A stretch of 64,000 nucleotides of DNA from Clostridium sp. MCC353 (lineage in GTDB: Bacteria > Bacillota > Clostridia > Lachnospirales > Lachnospiraceae): assembly GCF_018785315.1 (NCBI RefSeq), contig NZ_WQPN01000065.1, positions 31,113 through 95,112 on the forward strand, given 5' to 3'. The position numbers were made by a program, and so were the translations under genes. Below the pieces are notes generated by a model. That model was not told the DNA's origin. It saw only the letters and a program-made list of their open reading frames with translations, and did no database searches. Of this stretch, positions 15,507 to 24,625 are shown piece after piece. Each line of letters opens with the position of its first letter. The stretch's first letter is position 1.

Positions 15507-17135
15507 TCATCTCTTTTCTTCCTCTTTTTCCGCTTCATCGCGCAGTTTCGCAAGGTACATATACAGCATCCCCTGCTTCATGCCGCCGCGGATTTTCTCC
15601 TTGACATCCGCCTCGTACCCCGGAGGGCATATATTCTTGACCTTGGCCCACATCATTTCATCCGTAAAACGTTTGTCATAGGTATAGGGCACCACGTCGG
15701 CCGTCCGCTGCATCCAGCGCATAAATTCGATTCGCAGAGCTGCGATTTCAGCACTATATGCAGGATTATCAATCTGGTTAACGTTCTCACCGGGATCATT
15801 TTTCAAATCGTAAAACTCATCCTCTCCCGTAATCCGGCTCACATATTTATAATCCCGGCTTCTGATCATCGAAGCTTTGGCATGGGCTTCATGATCGGTC
15901 TGAGCCATCATCTTGGGCCAGTAAACGAAATTGACAGCCGGGCCGTCCGGGCCTGCGGAGTGGTATTCGTCACAATGTTTTTCCTCAGGAAGGCGGCCTC
16001 CTTCACAGAACACATAATCCCTGTTTTTTTCTGCCCGGTTCCCGACCACCCCTTTTAAACTCTTACCAAAATGCGTCCGTTTCGGCGTCACCCCGGCATA
16101 ATCCACAGCCGTCGCATAGAAATCCACCAGTTCCGCCATGGAATCGGTTATCCCCGGGTCCAGGCCCTCCCCTTTTGGCGGCTTGATCAGAAGAGGAACT
16201 CTGGTTAAACAGTCTTCAAAACTGGACTGGGCCTTTTCCGTGATGCCGTAATCTCCGTCAAAATCGCCGTGGTCGCTGAAAAAGAAAATGGCGCAGTCAT
16301 CATAAATCCCCGCTTCTTTCAGGCCCTGGCAGAGGCGTTTAAACTGATCGTCGATTTTGGCGCACATTCCCAGATAGACCGCCCGCAGCTCATCCCAGTC
16401 CTCTTCTGTATAATCATCCATTTTCTGGTAATTTCTCAGCAGGGACAGCATCTTTGATTTGTCCTTACAATCCTCAGGCCGTATTCTGGCAGGCAGTTTT
16501 TTTCTGTCGATCATGGAGTAATAAGGCTCCTCCACCCCATAGGGCACATGGGGGAATAACAGCCCCAGAAACAGGCACAGCGGCTGGTCATTTTCATAAT
16601 TTTTCACAAAGTCCACGGCAGCGTCTACCGCCTCGTCATCCGCGTTATAGTTATTTCCGTTCTCATCCAGGCCAAGTTTTCCTTCAAAATGGGAATATTT
16701 ATACTTCTCTTCCTTATTTAAAACCCCTTGATCCGTTGTCCCCGGGGCTTTGGGAACGTCTCCCCCATAAAAAACCGTATCCGCATTGGCCTCATTCCAG
16801 CCCTCAATCTGACCGGCAAACAGATCATTTCTGGCGTTCATCCAGACATAATAGCCCCCGTCCTTTAACTCCGAAAACAGATTTTCTTCTCCCGGATGGA
16901 GCAGATAACTCATAGTACGGTGCCCATGGACATGGGGATACAGTCCAGTGAAAAAGCTGCACCGGCTGGGAACACAGACCGGGTTCTGGCAGAACGCACG
17001 GCTGAAGGATACCGCCTCCTTCTCTGCAAATTCATCGAGAAACGGCGTATGGGCCGCGGGATTTCCCATGTGCCCCATGGTGTCCCAGCGCATTTCGTCC
17101 GGGTTAAATATAATAATATGAGGTTTTTTTGCCAT
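15507..17135 (-). CDS. Sulfatase, Cys-type, cytoplasmic (2 of 3)
   Basis: About 542 residues. The start HIIIFNPDEMRWDTMGHMGN supplies the first metal ligands, CVPSRCSFFTGLYPHVHGH is the formylglycine signature with cysteine, FFSDHGDFDGDYG gives the C-terminal metal ligands, and FYDLKNDPGENVNQIDNP is the common sulfatase tail motif. There is no signal peptide. ATG 17135 has AAGGAG six bases upstream, and the longer frame adds only eight unlikely residues. The C-terminus is Glu/Lys rich. It lies between the phosphoglucose-isomerase-like gene and the large GH3 gene, all close together. Confidence 0.92.
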   Translation of the reverse strand: MAKKPHIIIFNPDEMRWDTMGHMGNPAAHTPFLDEFAEKEAVSFSRAFCQNPVCVPSRCSFFTGLYPHVHGHRTMSYLLHPGEENLFSELKDGGYYVWMNARNDLFAGQIEGWNEANADTVFYGGDVPKAPGTTDQGVLNKEEKYKYSHFEGKLGLDENGNNYNADDEAVDAAVDFVKNYENDQPLCLFLGLLFPHVPYGVEEPYYSMIDRKKLPARIRPEDCKDKSKMLSLLRNYQKMDDYTEEDWDELRAVYLGMCAKIDDQFKRLCQGLKEAGIYDDCAIFFFSDHGDFDGDYGITEKAQSSFEDCLTRVPLLIKPPKGEGLDPGITDSMAELVDFYATAVDYAGVTPKRTHFGKSLKGVVGNRAEKNRDYVFCEGGRLPEEKHCDEYHSAGPDGPAVNFVYWPKMMAQTDHEAHAKASMIRSRDYKYVSRITGEDEFYDLKNDPGENVNQIDNPAYSAEIAALRIEFMRWMQRTADVVPYTYDKRFTDEMMWAKVKNICPPGYEADVKEKIRGGMKQGMLYMYLAKLRDEAEKEEEKR

Positions 17136-17173
17136 CTGAATCTCCTTATCTCCAAACATCCAATATTTATTGG

Positions 17174-18439
17174 TTACTTCTGTGGTTTTCCAAGCGCCTG
17201 AAACATGCTGCGCTTATATGCCTCTACTCCCTCCTGGTCAAAGGGGTTCACTCCCGTCAGAATGCCGGAACAGGCACAGGCCATCATAAACGTATAGAAT
17301 AACCCGCCAAAGGTCTCTTCCGAAATCTCTTTTACCTTCATGCCAACGCAGGGCACACCTCCGTCTGCATGGGCTTCCATAGTGGCTTTTTCAGCGATCT
17401 TATTTATGGTATCAAAATCCATGTTGTCCAGATAATCAAACCGGTCGCCGAATTCAGGGTCCGGCAGGATTACGGCCGACGCTTTGGGGTCTTCTGCGGA
17501 AAGAAATGTCTCAATCAGGTTTCTGCGTCCGTCCTGCACATACTGGCCGATGGAGTGCAGATCTTCCGAATAGACGGCCATTGACGGGTAAATTCCTTTT
17601 TTATCCTTTCCTTCGCTCTCACCAAACAACTGCCACCACCATTTTTCGAAATAATAGAACTGGGGTTCAAATGATACCAGCATCTCAATGTCATATCCCT
17701 TCTTATATAAAAGGCTCCTTGCTGCCGCATAGCGGACGGACGGGCTTTCCTCCGGCCTTTCCCGGCACAGCGTTACAGCGTCCTCAGCTCCCCGCAGATA
17801 GGCGTCCACATCAAGGCCGGACACCAGAAGCGGGAACAATGCCACCGGTGTGAATGCGGAATACCGCCCTCCCACCGCTTCCGGAAACGGCAAAAACAGA
17901 TATCCGTTTTCCTTTGCAATCTCATCAAGCCGGGAACCGGCAGTTCCGGTCAGGATGATTCTTTCTGCCATCTCTTCTTTCGTATACCGTTCTCTCATCC
18001 ACTGCCTCAGAATCCTGAAATGGCTGCCCGGTCCCAGAGTTTCAAAATTCTTTGCAATCACATTGATATAGACGCTCTTTCCTTCCAGCTTCTTCAGCAT
18101 TTGGCTGATATAATGGGGAGAAAGCGTATTTCCCAGATAGACAATCTCAGGCCCTTTCCGGTCCGGAAATGCTTCGATAACCGCCCGGGCCGCCTGATTG
18201 GAGCCGCCCACCCCGACGATCACAAAGATATCCGCATCCATCCTGACCTTTTTTGCTTTCTGCTCCATGATATCCAGCATGACGGCGGATTCCTCTAAGG
18301 TCCTCCACCCCAGCACTCTATCTTTGTCCTCTTTTTCAAATATACTTTTACATATGTTAACCGCGGCTTTCTGCTGTTCCTCCAATTCAGAGGGATTCAG
18401 GCAGGATGCGGCATAGTCCAGATTCAATTGAACTTCCAT
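17174..18439 (-). CDS. Glucose-6-phosphate isomerase-like protein
   Basis: About 421 residues with the paired SIS folds of phosphoglucose isomerase. Family blocks are VIVGVGGSNQAARAVIEAFP (phosphate loop), GGRYSAFTPVALFPLL, the catalytic-region block LFGESEGKDKKGIYP and DLHSIGQYVQDGRR. It is shorter than the usual 450 residues and lies in a glycan locus, so it may be a specialised sugar-phosphate isomerase rather than the housekeeping enzyme. AAAGGAAGG precedes the ATG. The gene is divergent from a ROK regulator and heads the sulfatase/GH3 operon. It would funnel released hexose phosphate to fructose 6-phosphate. Confidence 0.85.
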   Translation of the reverse strand: MEVQLNLDYAASCLNPSELEEQQKAAVNICKSIFEKEDKDRVLGWRTLEESAVMLDIMEQKAKKVRMDADIFVIVGVGGSNQAARAVIEAFPDRKGPEIVYLGNTLSPHYISQMLKKLEGKSVYINVIAKNFETLGPGSHFRILRQWMRERYTKEEMAERIILTGTAGSRLDEIAKENGYLFLPFPEAVGGRYSAFTPVALFPLLVSGLDVDAYLRGAEDAVTLCRERPEESPSVRYAAARSLLYKKGYDIEMLVSFEPQFYYFEKWWWQLFGESEGKDKKGIYPSMAVYSEDLHSIGQYVQDGRRNLIETFLSAEDPKASAVILPDPEFGDRFDYLDNMDFDTINKIAEKATMEAHADGGVPCVGMKVKEISEETFGGLFYTFMMACACSGILTGVNPFDQEGVEAYKRSMFQALGKPQK

Positions 18440-18461
18440 TTGTTCCTTCCTTTCTGCTGTA

Positions 18462-18506
18462 TTGACTTTGTATTTTTCATTTGCTATAATTAATTTATTA
18501 AATTAA
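18462..18506 (+). promoter_or_regulatory. ROK gene promoter with operator TTAATTTATTAAATTAA
   Basis: TTGACT (18462-18467), 17 bases, TATAAT (18485-18490), and the 17-bp near-palindrome 18490-18506 beginning on the last base of the -10 box. Because the divergent isomerase/sulfatase operon starts in the same 119-bp gap, a protein bound here could control both directions. This fits autoregulation by the ROK protein encoded downstream. Confidence 0.78.
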
Positions 18507-18558
18507 TTTAAAATATATAGAATGCATAAAATACATGAAATATAGGGGGGTGTTTTTT

Positions 18559-19788
18559 ATGGAAAATATACCTGGCAATAATCTTCCCAGGGTTAAAGTG
18601 GCGAACCAGGCGGCAATCCGAAGGATGATTTATGAATACGGCCCCATCACCAGGGCTGGAATCGCAGAAAAACTTTCCCTCACTCTTCCCACCATCACCA
18701 CCAATATCAGCAGCATGATTGCGTCCGGGCTGCTGGAAGAGCTGCCAGCCAAAGAAGGTTCCTCCCTGAGCCTGGGGCGCAGGGCCAATGCGGTCAATAT
18801 CGTCAGCAACGCCGGGTATTTCATCGGCGTCGAATTCCGCAGGCTCTTCCGCCATCTCTGCATTACCAATTACCGTGGCGAGGTGATCTACTCTGAGGTT
18901 GATAATACGGATTATACCGATTATAATGAATGCATGGACCACACCTGCCGGATGATACATAAGGTCCTGCATTCAGACCTGGTACCTGAGGAAAAATTGT
19001 GCGGAATCGGCATTTGTCTGCCCGGTATCATCGATCCGGTCAGCGGCACCCTTGGCGCCCACCGCCAGAACAACTGGTATAATAAGGACATCCTCAGCGA
19101 TGTGAAGCGGCTGACCGGTTTTAAAGGCCCAATCAGCGTGGAAAACAATACCCTGGCCCGGGCCTATGGCGCACAGTTATTCCGGAAAGACCTTCTCCGG
19201 GATATTCCGTCATTTACCTATATGTACATTTTCAGCGGTATCGCCTGTCCGCTGATCCTCAATAACTCCACGATGCTGAGCAATCCCGTGGGCCCCGGCG
19301 AGGTGGGCTACATGATCATCGATCCCAGCAAACCCAGAAATGAATTGGGAAGCATGGGAACCTTACACAGCCTGGCCGGCGAGCGCAGCATCGCAGACCA
19401 ATGTTTTGAGGCCCTGAAAGAGGGAAATGCCCCGGTTCTTGAAACCATCTGCGGCGGAATTGTCCGCCCCACATTTCCCCAGATTGTGCAGGCCCAGAAA
19501 GACGGAGATCCCTTCTGCGACGAACTTCTTCTCAGCGCCGCCTATTATCTGGGAATCGCGGTTGCGAACGTGGACAATCTGATCCGGCCCCACTCCATGC
19601 TGATCGAAGGAAGGATCTTCTCAAATCCTAAAAACAAGGAACATTTCCTCAATACGATACGGGAAAACCAGTTCCGTTTATCCGATACGAAAACTCAGCT
19701 CATATTCATCGATTACGATGATTTCAGCGGCGCGAAAGGGGCTGCCGCCGTAGCCATCCGCGCAAACCTGGAACAATATATCAAGTAA
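18559..19788 (+). CDS. ROK family transcriptional regulator lacking the zinc motif
   Basis: About 409 residues. An N-terminal winged helix (GPITRAGIAEKLSLTLPTIT, residues 32-55) is followed by a ROK sugar-kinase-like domain with GIGICLPGIIDPVSG and GEVGYMIID. The region where ROK proteins carry CxCGxxGC reads PRNELGSMGTLHSLAGE, with no cysteines, unlike the other ROK protein of this locus. It probably senses a sugar or sugar phosphate and represses the sulfatase locus. ATG 18559 follows AGGGGGGTG. The gene is divergent from the isomerase operon and has a consensus promoter overlapped by the operator palindrome. Confidence 0.88.
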   Translation: MENIPGNNLPRVKVANQAAIRRMIYEYGPITRAGIAEKLSLTLPTITTNISSMIASGLLEELPAKEGSSLSLGRRANAVNIVSNAGYFIGVEFRRLFRHLCITNYRGEVIYSEVDNTDYTDYNECMDHTCRMIHKVLHSDLVPEEKLCGIGICLPGIIDPVSGTLGAHRQNNWYNKDILSDVKRLTGFKGPISVENNTLARAYGAQLFRKDLLRDIPSFTYMYIFSGIACPLILNNSTMLSNPVGPGEVGYMIIDPSKPRNELGSMGTLHSLAGERSIADQCFEALKEGNAPVLETICGGIVRPTFPQIVQAQKDGDPFCDELLLSAAYYLGIAVANVDNLIRPHSMLIEGRIFSNPKNKEHFLNTIRENQFRLSDTKTQLIFIDYDDFSGAKGAAAVAIRANLEQYIK

Positions 19789-19824
19789 TTCAACACCCAT
19801 CAATATGTTAAGGAGCCTTTTACC

Positions 19825-20313
19825 ATGGAAAAAAAGTATTTCGTCAATCCCGTAGAATTTACCGCAGCCATGTGCACGGTTATCGTGTCCGCTGTCATCT
19901 CCTGCAGCCTGGTCTATATCAGACGGCCTGTATCAGCCCTGGTATTTTTCCTCATCGCTCTCCTGTTTTTAAAAGTTTCCTTCACCACCGGGGCCAAAAT
20001 TACCATTAACCCCGACAGAATCACCCGTTCCGTCCTTGGAAAAACCACGATCTCCTTTACCTGGGATGAAATCAGTGAAGTGGGCGTGGCAGGTTCGCGG
20101 ATCTTCAATAAAGGAAATAAGGAAAAAAGCGGCACCCTCTATATCTACTTTTCAAAAACGCCTATGACCGACGAAGAGCGTTTTCAGATGATGTTAAAAT
20201 GGCCGCCAAAAGATAAAATCTATCTGGAACATGACAAATACCGCATGGACTTCATCCAGACCATGTACGGCAAAAAAGTTCAGAAATACAACACAGGCAG
20301 CTTAAAGATCTGA
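19825..20313 (+). CDS. Small membrane protein, two membrane segments plus PH-like domain
   Basis: About 162 residues and not a family I can name. Residues 11-30 (FTAAMCTVIVSAVISCSLVY) and 33-50 (PVSALVFFLIALLFLKVS) form two membrane segments. The soluble rest (ITINPDRITRSVLGKTTISF, then WDEISEVGV) has the look of the bacterial PH-like domains found in small membrane proteins. AAGGAG nine bases upstream of the ATG supports the start. It follows the ROK gene by 36 bases on the same strand, so it may share its transcript. A hairpin ends it. Confidence 0.65.
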   Translation: MEKKYFVNPVEFTAAMCTVIVSAVISCSLVYIRRPVSALVFFLIALLFLKVSFTTGAKITINPDRITRSVLGKTTISFTWDEISEVGVAGSRIFNKGNKEKSGTLYIYFSKTPMTDEERFQMMLKWPPKDKIYLEHDKYRMDFIQTMYGKKVQKYNTGSLKI

Positions 20314-20323
20314 TTGATAAAAC

Positions 20324-20349
20324 AGGCCTTCCCCTTACGGGGAGGGCCT
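20324..20349. terminator. Hairpin between convergent genes
   Basis: AGGCCTTCCCC and GGGGAGGGCCT pair around TTAC just after the stop codon of the small membrane protein gene and just before the end of the convergent dehydrogenase gene. The T-run is short (TTTAAAGTT), so termination strength is uncertain. It may serve both strands. Confidence 0.65.
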
Positions 20350-21423
20350 TTAAAGTTCCACAGTCCCCCGTGGATCCACAGCCCCCTGTATTCTGGCGGA
20401 TTCATAAATCCCCTGTACAATCGCTAAGGTCTTCTTCGCGTCCTCAGGAGCCCATGGCATGGGCCTTCCCTCCATCAGCGCATGATAGCACTGGCTGATC
20501 TGGGTATAATGACAGCTTCCCCAATAGCTTTCCCCTCTGCCGCTTCCATCCGCATCCGGCAGTATTTCTTCCCTCCTGCCGTCTTTCCAACTGATCTCCA
20601 TAAGGTCGTGGGTCAGCACGGCGGCGCCGTTTTCACAGCTGATTTCCACCCGGATGGGGCTGTTCGTGGTAAAATAGTTACAGGCGTAAAAGGAGTACAC
20701 CGCTCCGTTGTCCAGCCATATGGCCGCGTCGGCTTCGTCTTCCACCTCGATCCCTGTCAGGACCCGTCTCGCCGTATGGCCCATGATCTTAACCGCTTCT
20801 AAACCGGTCATATAGCGCACCAGGTCGATGGAATGAATGGCCTGGTCAATGATCACGCCTCCGCCCTCTGTCTCCCATTTCCCTTTCCAGTCACATTCAT
20901 AGTAACTGGGCGGGCGGAACCAGTTCAGCGTGGAAAAAGCTCCTTTCACCGTTCCAAGCTCCCCGCTTTCTATCAGCCTGCGCACCCTCTGCACGCCATT
21001 TATGTAACGGTTCTGGAAAATCACTCCGAGCTGCATCCCCGTCTTTTTCTGTACCGCAATCAGCTCATCCGCCTCCGAAAGGGTGATGGTAACTGGTTTT
21101 TCCGTCAAAACATGGACTCCGCACTCCATAGCTGCCATCCCGTATCTTCCGTGAAGAAAATGAGGCAGCAAAATATGAATCAAATCCGGCTTCACCCGGT
21201 TTAAAATATCCTTAAATTCCAAAATCCCAACGCGGTCCGAGGCAATACACCCCGGGCGGCCCGCAGCCGCGGCCTGAGCCCTGGATATCTCCTTATCCAT
21301 GGCAAGCACCAGCTCCATCTCATCCGCAAGCTTTAGAAACGCCCCTTCATACACGGAGAAAATCCGTCCGCAGCCGATTACGGCAACTCTCAGCTTTTTC
21401 ACCTGTCTATTCCTCTTTTCCAT
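20350..21423 (-). CDS. Gfo/Idh/MocA family oxidoreductase (1)
   Basis: About 357 residues. A Rossmann NAD(P) fold starts with LRVAVIGCGRIFSVYEGAF, with the family's EKP signature in HVLTEKPVTITLSEAD. The C-terminal alpha/beta substrate domain contains GVIIDQAIHSIDLVRYM. Proteins of this type oxidise or epimerise sugars and inositols in the cytoplasm. The start overlaps the end of the upstream isomerase gene by 17 bases. A GTG at 21402 with AGAGGA upstream is a possible alternative start. It is the last gene of a four-gene isomerase/dehydrogenase operon. Confidence 0.88.
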   Translation of the reverse strand: MEKRNRQVKKLRVAVIGCGRIFSVYEGAFLKLADEMELVLAMDKEISRAQAAAAGRPGCIASDRVGILEFKDILNRVKPDLIHILLPHFLHGRYGMAAMECGVHVLTEKPVTITLSEADELIAVQKKTGMQLGVIFQNRYINGVQRVRRLIESGELGTVKGAFSTLNWFRPPSYYECDWKGKWETEGGGVIIDQAIHSIDLVRYMTGLEAVKIMGHTARRVLTGIEVEDEADAAIWLDNGAVYSFYACNYFTTNSPIRVEISCENGAAVLTHDLMEISWKDGRREEILPDADGSGRGESYWGSCHYTQISQCYHALMEGRPMPWAPEDAKKTLAIVQGIYESARIQGAVDPRGTVEL

Positions 21424-22285
21424 AAAGATCCGCCATATCCTGAAGCCCCTTTAAATAATTGACCGCTCCAACATAGCTGTTCTGATCGAAGTTTCCGATC
21501 TCATACTCCACAATGGCCCATGCGTCATCCTTTAATTCCTTTTTCAACTGACGGATCAGTTCAGGATATCCCATCATGCCGGTTCCCAAATCGATAAAGC
21601 TTTTATGTACCTGGTTGAAAGAATAGTCAAGGGGATCTCCCTCAGTCCGGTAATCCCTCAAATGGATGTACTCAAACCTGCCCGGATACTTTTTAATCAA
21701 ATTCAAAGGCTGGAATCCCGAAGCGGCCGCCCATCCGGTATCCAGAGCGAATTTCAAATCCGGGGCGTAATCCGCCAGGGCAAACCAGATCAGCCCGTCA
21801 TCCGCAAATTCCCAACTGTGGTTGTGGTACTGGACCTGTACTCCGTAAGCCTCCTTAATGCCTTTTACGATGTCATTTAAAGTCAGGGCCATCTGCTTTA
21901 CCGTTTCCTTATCATGAAGCTCAGGGGCCGGCGCGCCGCTGCGGATCGGCAGATCCCTGATCTCCTCCATGGGCACCATGCCGGTGGCAATGATATTTTT
22001 ATTCTTTAAAGGAGCCACAAACTCCGCCACCGCCTCCAGGGCCTCCCTGGCGGCCTGGGGATTTTCCAAAAGATCCATTAACCGGAAATTGTTGCAGTGC
22101 ATTCCCGCCAGCTCCATGTGGTTGTCCGCAAGGATCTTTTCCAGTTCTCCCCTGCGCTCCAAACCAAAAAACCTCTGGCCCAGCTCACAGCCTTCTGCCC
22201 CGGTTCCGGCCAGCGTCCCAATCACTTTCTGCGGATCATCACCCAGTTCAGCCCCATATAAAACACAATGCGCTCCAAATCTCAT
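21407..22285 (-). CDS. Sugar phosphate isomerase/epimerase, xylose isomerase-like TIM barrel (1)
   Basis: About 292 residues. The metal-binding barrel positions are visible: VQYHNHSWEF, FALDTGWAAASG, YIHLRDYR and AIVEYEIGNFDQNSY. This family includes inosose dehydratases, ketose epimerases and 3-keto-glycoside-processing proteins, and no specific substrate is obvious. It sits between two Gfo/Idh/MocA dehydrogenase genes, 12 bases from the upstream one. Such triplets often oxidise a sugar, rearrange or cleave it and reduce it again. Confidence 0.85.
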   Translation of the reverse strand: MRFGAHCVLYGAELGDDPQKVIGTLAGTGAEGCELGQRFFGLERRGELEKILADNHMELAGMHCNNFRLMDLLENPQAAREALEAVAEFVAPLKNKNIIATGMVPMEEIRDLPIRSGAPAPELHDKETVKQMALTLNDIVKGIKEAYGVQVQYHNHSWEFADDGLIWFALADYAPDLKFALDTGWAAASGFQPLNLIKKYPGRFEYIHLRDYRTEGDPLDYSFNQVHKSFIDLGTGMMGYPELIRQLKKELKDDAWAIVEYEIGNFDQNSYVGAVNYLKGLQDMADLYGKEE

Positions 22286-22297
22286 ATCTCTTTCCTC

Positions 22298-23392
22298 CTA
22301 AACTCTGACGATTTCTCCTGTATCCGCTGATTTCTGCGCGGCCTGGATCAGCTCCTGGATATAACGGCCCCGCTCAAAGGTGAGTTCCGTATCCCTCTTC
22401 TTCTGAATGGCATCCAAAAACTGACGTATTTCATAATAGAAATTAATGGCCATCGGCTCTCTCGGCGCGGCGGCATCGGGCCCAAAGCAGTCTTCCGGTA
22501 CGGGAACCACCTGGGGAGCCGACTGATAGCCGCCGTCCTGATCTTTTAACTGCAAAGTCAGCTCAAAGGGCCTGGCCCCGTTAAATATCATCTTTCCGCC
22601 TGCGCCCACGATTTCCAGCATAAATGTGGCGCCGATTCTGCTGGCCGTGAAGTTGTAAAGCGTCCCTTTTTCCGTCCGGCAGGTCCAGCATGCCACATCA
22701 TCGTTGGTCACCTTTCCCATAACTCCCGGTTTGCCGATGACCTCTCTCTCCCGGATCAGAATGTCCTGCATACACTGGATTTCCCGGATCCTGCCGCAGG
22801 AATCCCTAAGCAGGTAATCGCAGATATCCATCATATGGCTTCCGAAGTCGGCCAAAGCCCCGGGGCCCGACAAGTCCTCCTGCATCCTCCATTCCAGCTT
22901 CACATCCGGGTTCGCAATGCGGTCTCCGCCCTGCTCTTCCCGTACAAAAAATACGTTTCCGATTTTCCCTGCGTCAATCAGCTGCTTCATGTAAACGAAT
23001 CCGGGAATATCCCGGTAACAAAGGCCGATCATAGCCACTTTATCCGTCAGCTTCGCATATTTCACCGCTTCCCTGCAGTCTTCGGCAGTGGGGGCAAAGG
23101 GCTTTTCGCAGAGCACATGGCAGCCCGCTTTTAATGCTGCCACCGCCAGTTCCACGTGGGTTCCGTTGGGGGTGCAGATACTGACCGCGTCACATTTTTC
23201 AAAGACTTCCTGCTCATTTTTACAGACCTGGGCGTCTTTTAATTCAAACTTGTCGATGTAATTCCGGGCCCGTTCGGGAAGAATATCATATACGGCGGTG
23301 ATCACCGCGTCCTCACAGAGCTTATAAGACCTGATGTGAAATCCTGCAATTCCAATGGTGTTTCCTACTCCGATAATACCTATACGAATCAT
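22298..23392 (-). CDS. Gfo/Idh/MocA family oxidoreductase (2)
   Basis: About 364 residues. The NAD-binding start is IRIGIIGVGNTIGIAGFHIR, the catalytic-region signature is HVLCEKPFAPTAEDC, and the substrate domain includes GPGALADFGSHMMDICDYLL with the usual Asp-x-x-x-His-like block. It is distinct from the dehydrogenase two genes downstream, so the pathway uses two different oxidoreductases. Upstream lies a 160-base gap with an 18-bp tandem repeat whose minus-strand units contain Shine-Dalgarno-like AGAAGGA. Confidence 0.88.
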   Translation of the reverse strand: MIRIGIIGVGNTIGIAGFHIRSYKLCEDAVITAVYDILPERARNYIDKFELKDAQVCKNEQEVFEKCDAVSICTPNGTHVELAVAALKAGCHVLCEKPFAPTAEDCREAVKYAKLTDKVAMIGLCYRDIPGFVYMKQLIDAGKIGNVFFVREEQGGDRIANPDVKLEWRMQEDLSGPGALADFGSHMMDICDYLLRDSCGRIREIQCMQDILIREREVIGKPGVMGKVTNDDVACWTCRTEKGTLYNFTASRIGATFMLEIVGAGGKMIFNGARPFELTLQLKDQDGGYQSAPQVVPVPEDCFGPDAAAPREPMAINFYYEIRQFLDAIQKKRDTELTFERGRYIQELIQAAQKSADTGEIVRV

Positions 23393-23432
23393 ATTTTTTC
23401 TCCTTCTGTTTTTGATTGTGCTATCCGGTTTT

Positions 23433-23522
23433 ATTGTTCCTTCTGTTTTAATTGTTCCTTCTGTTTTAATTGTTCTTTCTGTTTTTATTGTTCTCTCTGT
23501 TTTTATTGTTCTCTCTGTTTCA
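23433..23522. repeat. Tandem array, five units of 18 bp
   Basis: Units begin at 23433, 23451, 23469, 23487 and 23505 and read ATTGTTCCTTCTGTTTTA with progressive C/T changes. On the minus strand, which is the transcribed one, each of the first two units contains AGAAGGAAC, a Shine-Dalgarno-like string. The array lies 40-130 bases before the dehydrogenase start codon and inside the operon. Confidence 0.9.
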
Positions 23523-23554
23523 GACGGCGCAGAACATGCTGCCGCCGTTTATTT

Positions 23555-24466
23555 TTACAGATATTGGTTCAGGAACTCTCTGGACTTTAAAATCCCCTCT
23601 GAAACCGCCTCAAGGCTTCCTTCATAGTCCTTATCCTCATGTTCAATGCTGACGGTTCCTTTATAATTAATTTTCTTCAGCTCTCCAAACATCCTGCCCC
23701 AGTCAATCTCGCCCCTCCCCGGAATCCTGTACGTCCACCAACTGAAGTCCGTAAGGATTCCCGTCTGTTTCAGCCTCTCCCGGTCAATCGCGGTGTCCTT
23801 TGCATGGAAATGGAAAATACGGCTGCCGAACTCCTGGACCGGCTCATACGGATCGATCATTTCCCAAACCAGATGGCTGGGATCATAGGCCAGCCCCACC
23901 ATTTCACTGTCCAGTTGTTCAAATATCCGCCGCCACATCACCGGAGAGACCGCGATATTTCCCATCAGCGGGCAGTTCTCAAAACAGATCTTCACGTGGT
24001 TCTTCTCCGCCAGTTCTAAAACCGGCTTAAAAGTTTCCAAAAACTGTTCCATACTCCTTACAGGGATTCTCCGTATCATATTTCCACGGTCCTTCACCGC
24101 CGGATCGCGGTCATAAATCCCTTCTTCCACTGTTTTATTGATGCCTGTGGATGTGATCACCTTTTCAATTCCCATTCTCCCGGCAAATGCAATCCTCTTT
24201 TTTAACTGGGCGATGTGCTCCTTCGCCTCATCTTCATCGCTGCTAAGATAGTTGCGGCAGTAAATCAATGCCGTAATATGTATCTTCCCTTCCGAGAGCA
24301 CCTTTTCATATCCTCTTTCATCCAGCGCCAGGGACGGGCCGCATTCCAGATCCGTAAACCCATGTTCCACCGCCCAGGCCGCAACCTGGTCAAGGCTCTG
24401 AAATTCCCCGCTGCCCTGCCGCTTGGCTTCCTCCACCAGGCTGTTGGTTAAAAAACCAAGTTCCAT
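23555..24466 (-). CDS. Sugar phosphate isomerase/epimerase, xylose isomerase-like TIM barrel (2)
   Basis: About 303 residues. Metal ligand blocks are KICFENCPLMG, VGLAYDPSHLVWEM, RIFHFHAKDTAID and VSIEHEDKDYEGS. It is only weakly like the other isomerase of the operon. ATG 24466 is favoured over two upstream ATGs because GGAGGAG lies seven bases before it. First gene of the operon; its promoter region carries the shared AT-rich operator. Probably a cytoplasmic enzyme for a sugar derived from the imported glycan. Confidence 0.85.
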   Translation of the reverse strand: MELGFLTNSLVEEAKRQGSGEFQSLDQVAAWAVEHGFTDLECGPSLALDERGYEKVLSEGKIHITALIYCRNYLSSDEDEAKEHIAQLKKRIAFAGRMGIEKVITSTGINKTVEEGIYDRDPAVKDRGNMIRRIPVRSMEQFLETFKPVLELAEKNHVKICFENCPLMGNIAVSPVMWRRIFEQLDSEMVGLAYDPSHLVWEMIDPYEPVQEFGSRIFHFHAKDTAIDRERLKQTGILTDFSWWTYRIPGRGEIDWGRMFGELKKINYKGTVSIEHEDKDYEGSLEAVSEGILKSREFLNQYL

Positions 24467-24496
24467 ATCCATTCTCCTCCATTGCAATTCATTTTA

Positions 24497-24518
24497 TTAA
24501 TTTATTTAATTAATTATA
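24497..24518 (-). promoter_or_regulatory. Operator and -10 box before the isomerase/dehydrogenase operon
   Basis: The minus strand reads TATAAT (24513-24518) running into the near-palindrome 24497-24513 (plus strand TTAATTTATTTAATTAA, identical to that before the Dpp binding-protein gene). A -35 box at the ideal distance is weak. A TTGACT lies 22 bases upstream of the -10. Confidence 0.65.
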
Positions 24519-24625
24519 TGCTAGCACTTTTATCCAGTATAGTCAAGTAGATAACTGTATTTTTTGTACATTAATTTCAGGACTTCGTAACAGTTCAGAA
24601 TTGACATGGAGATTCGCATAAAAGC

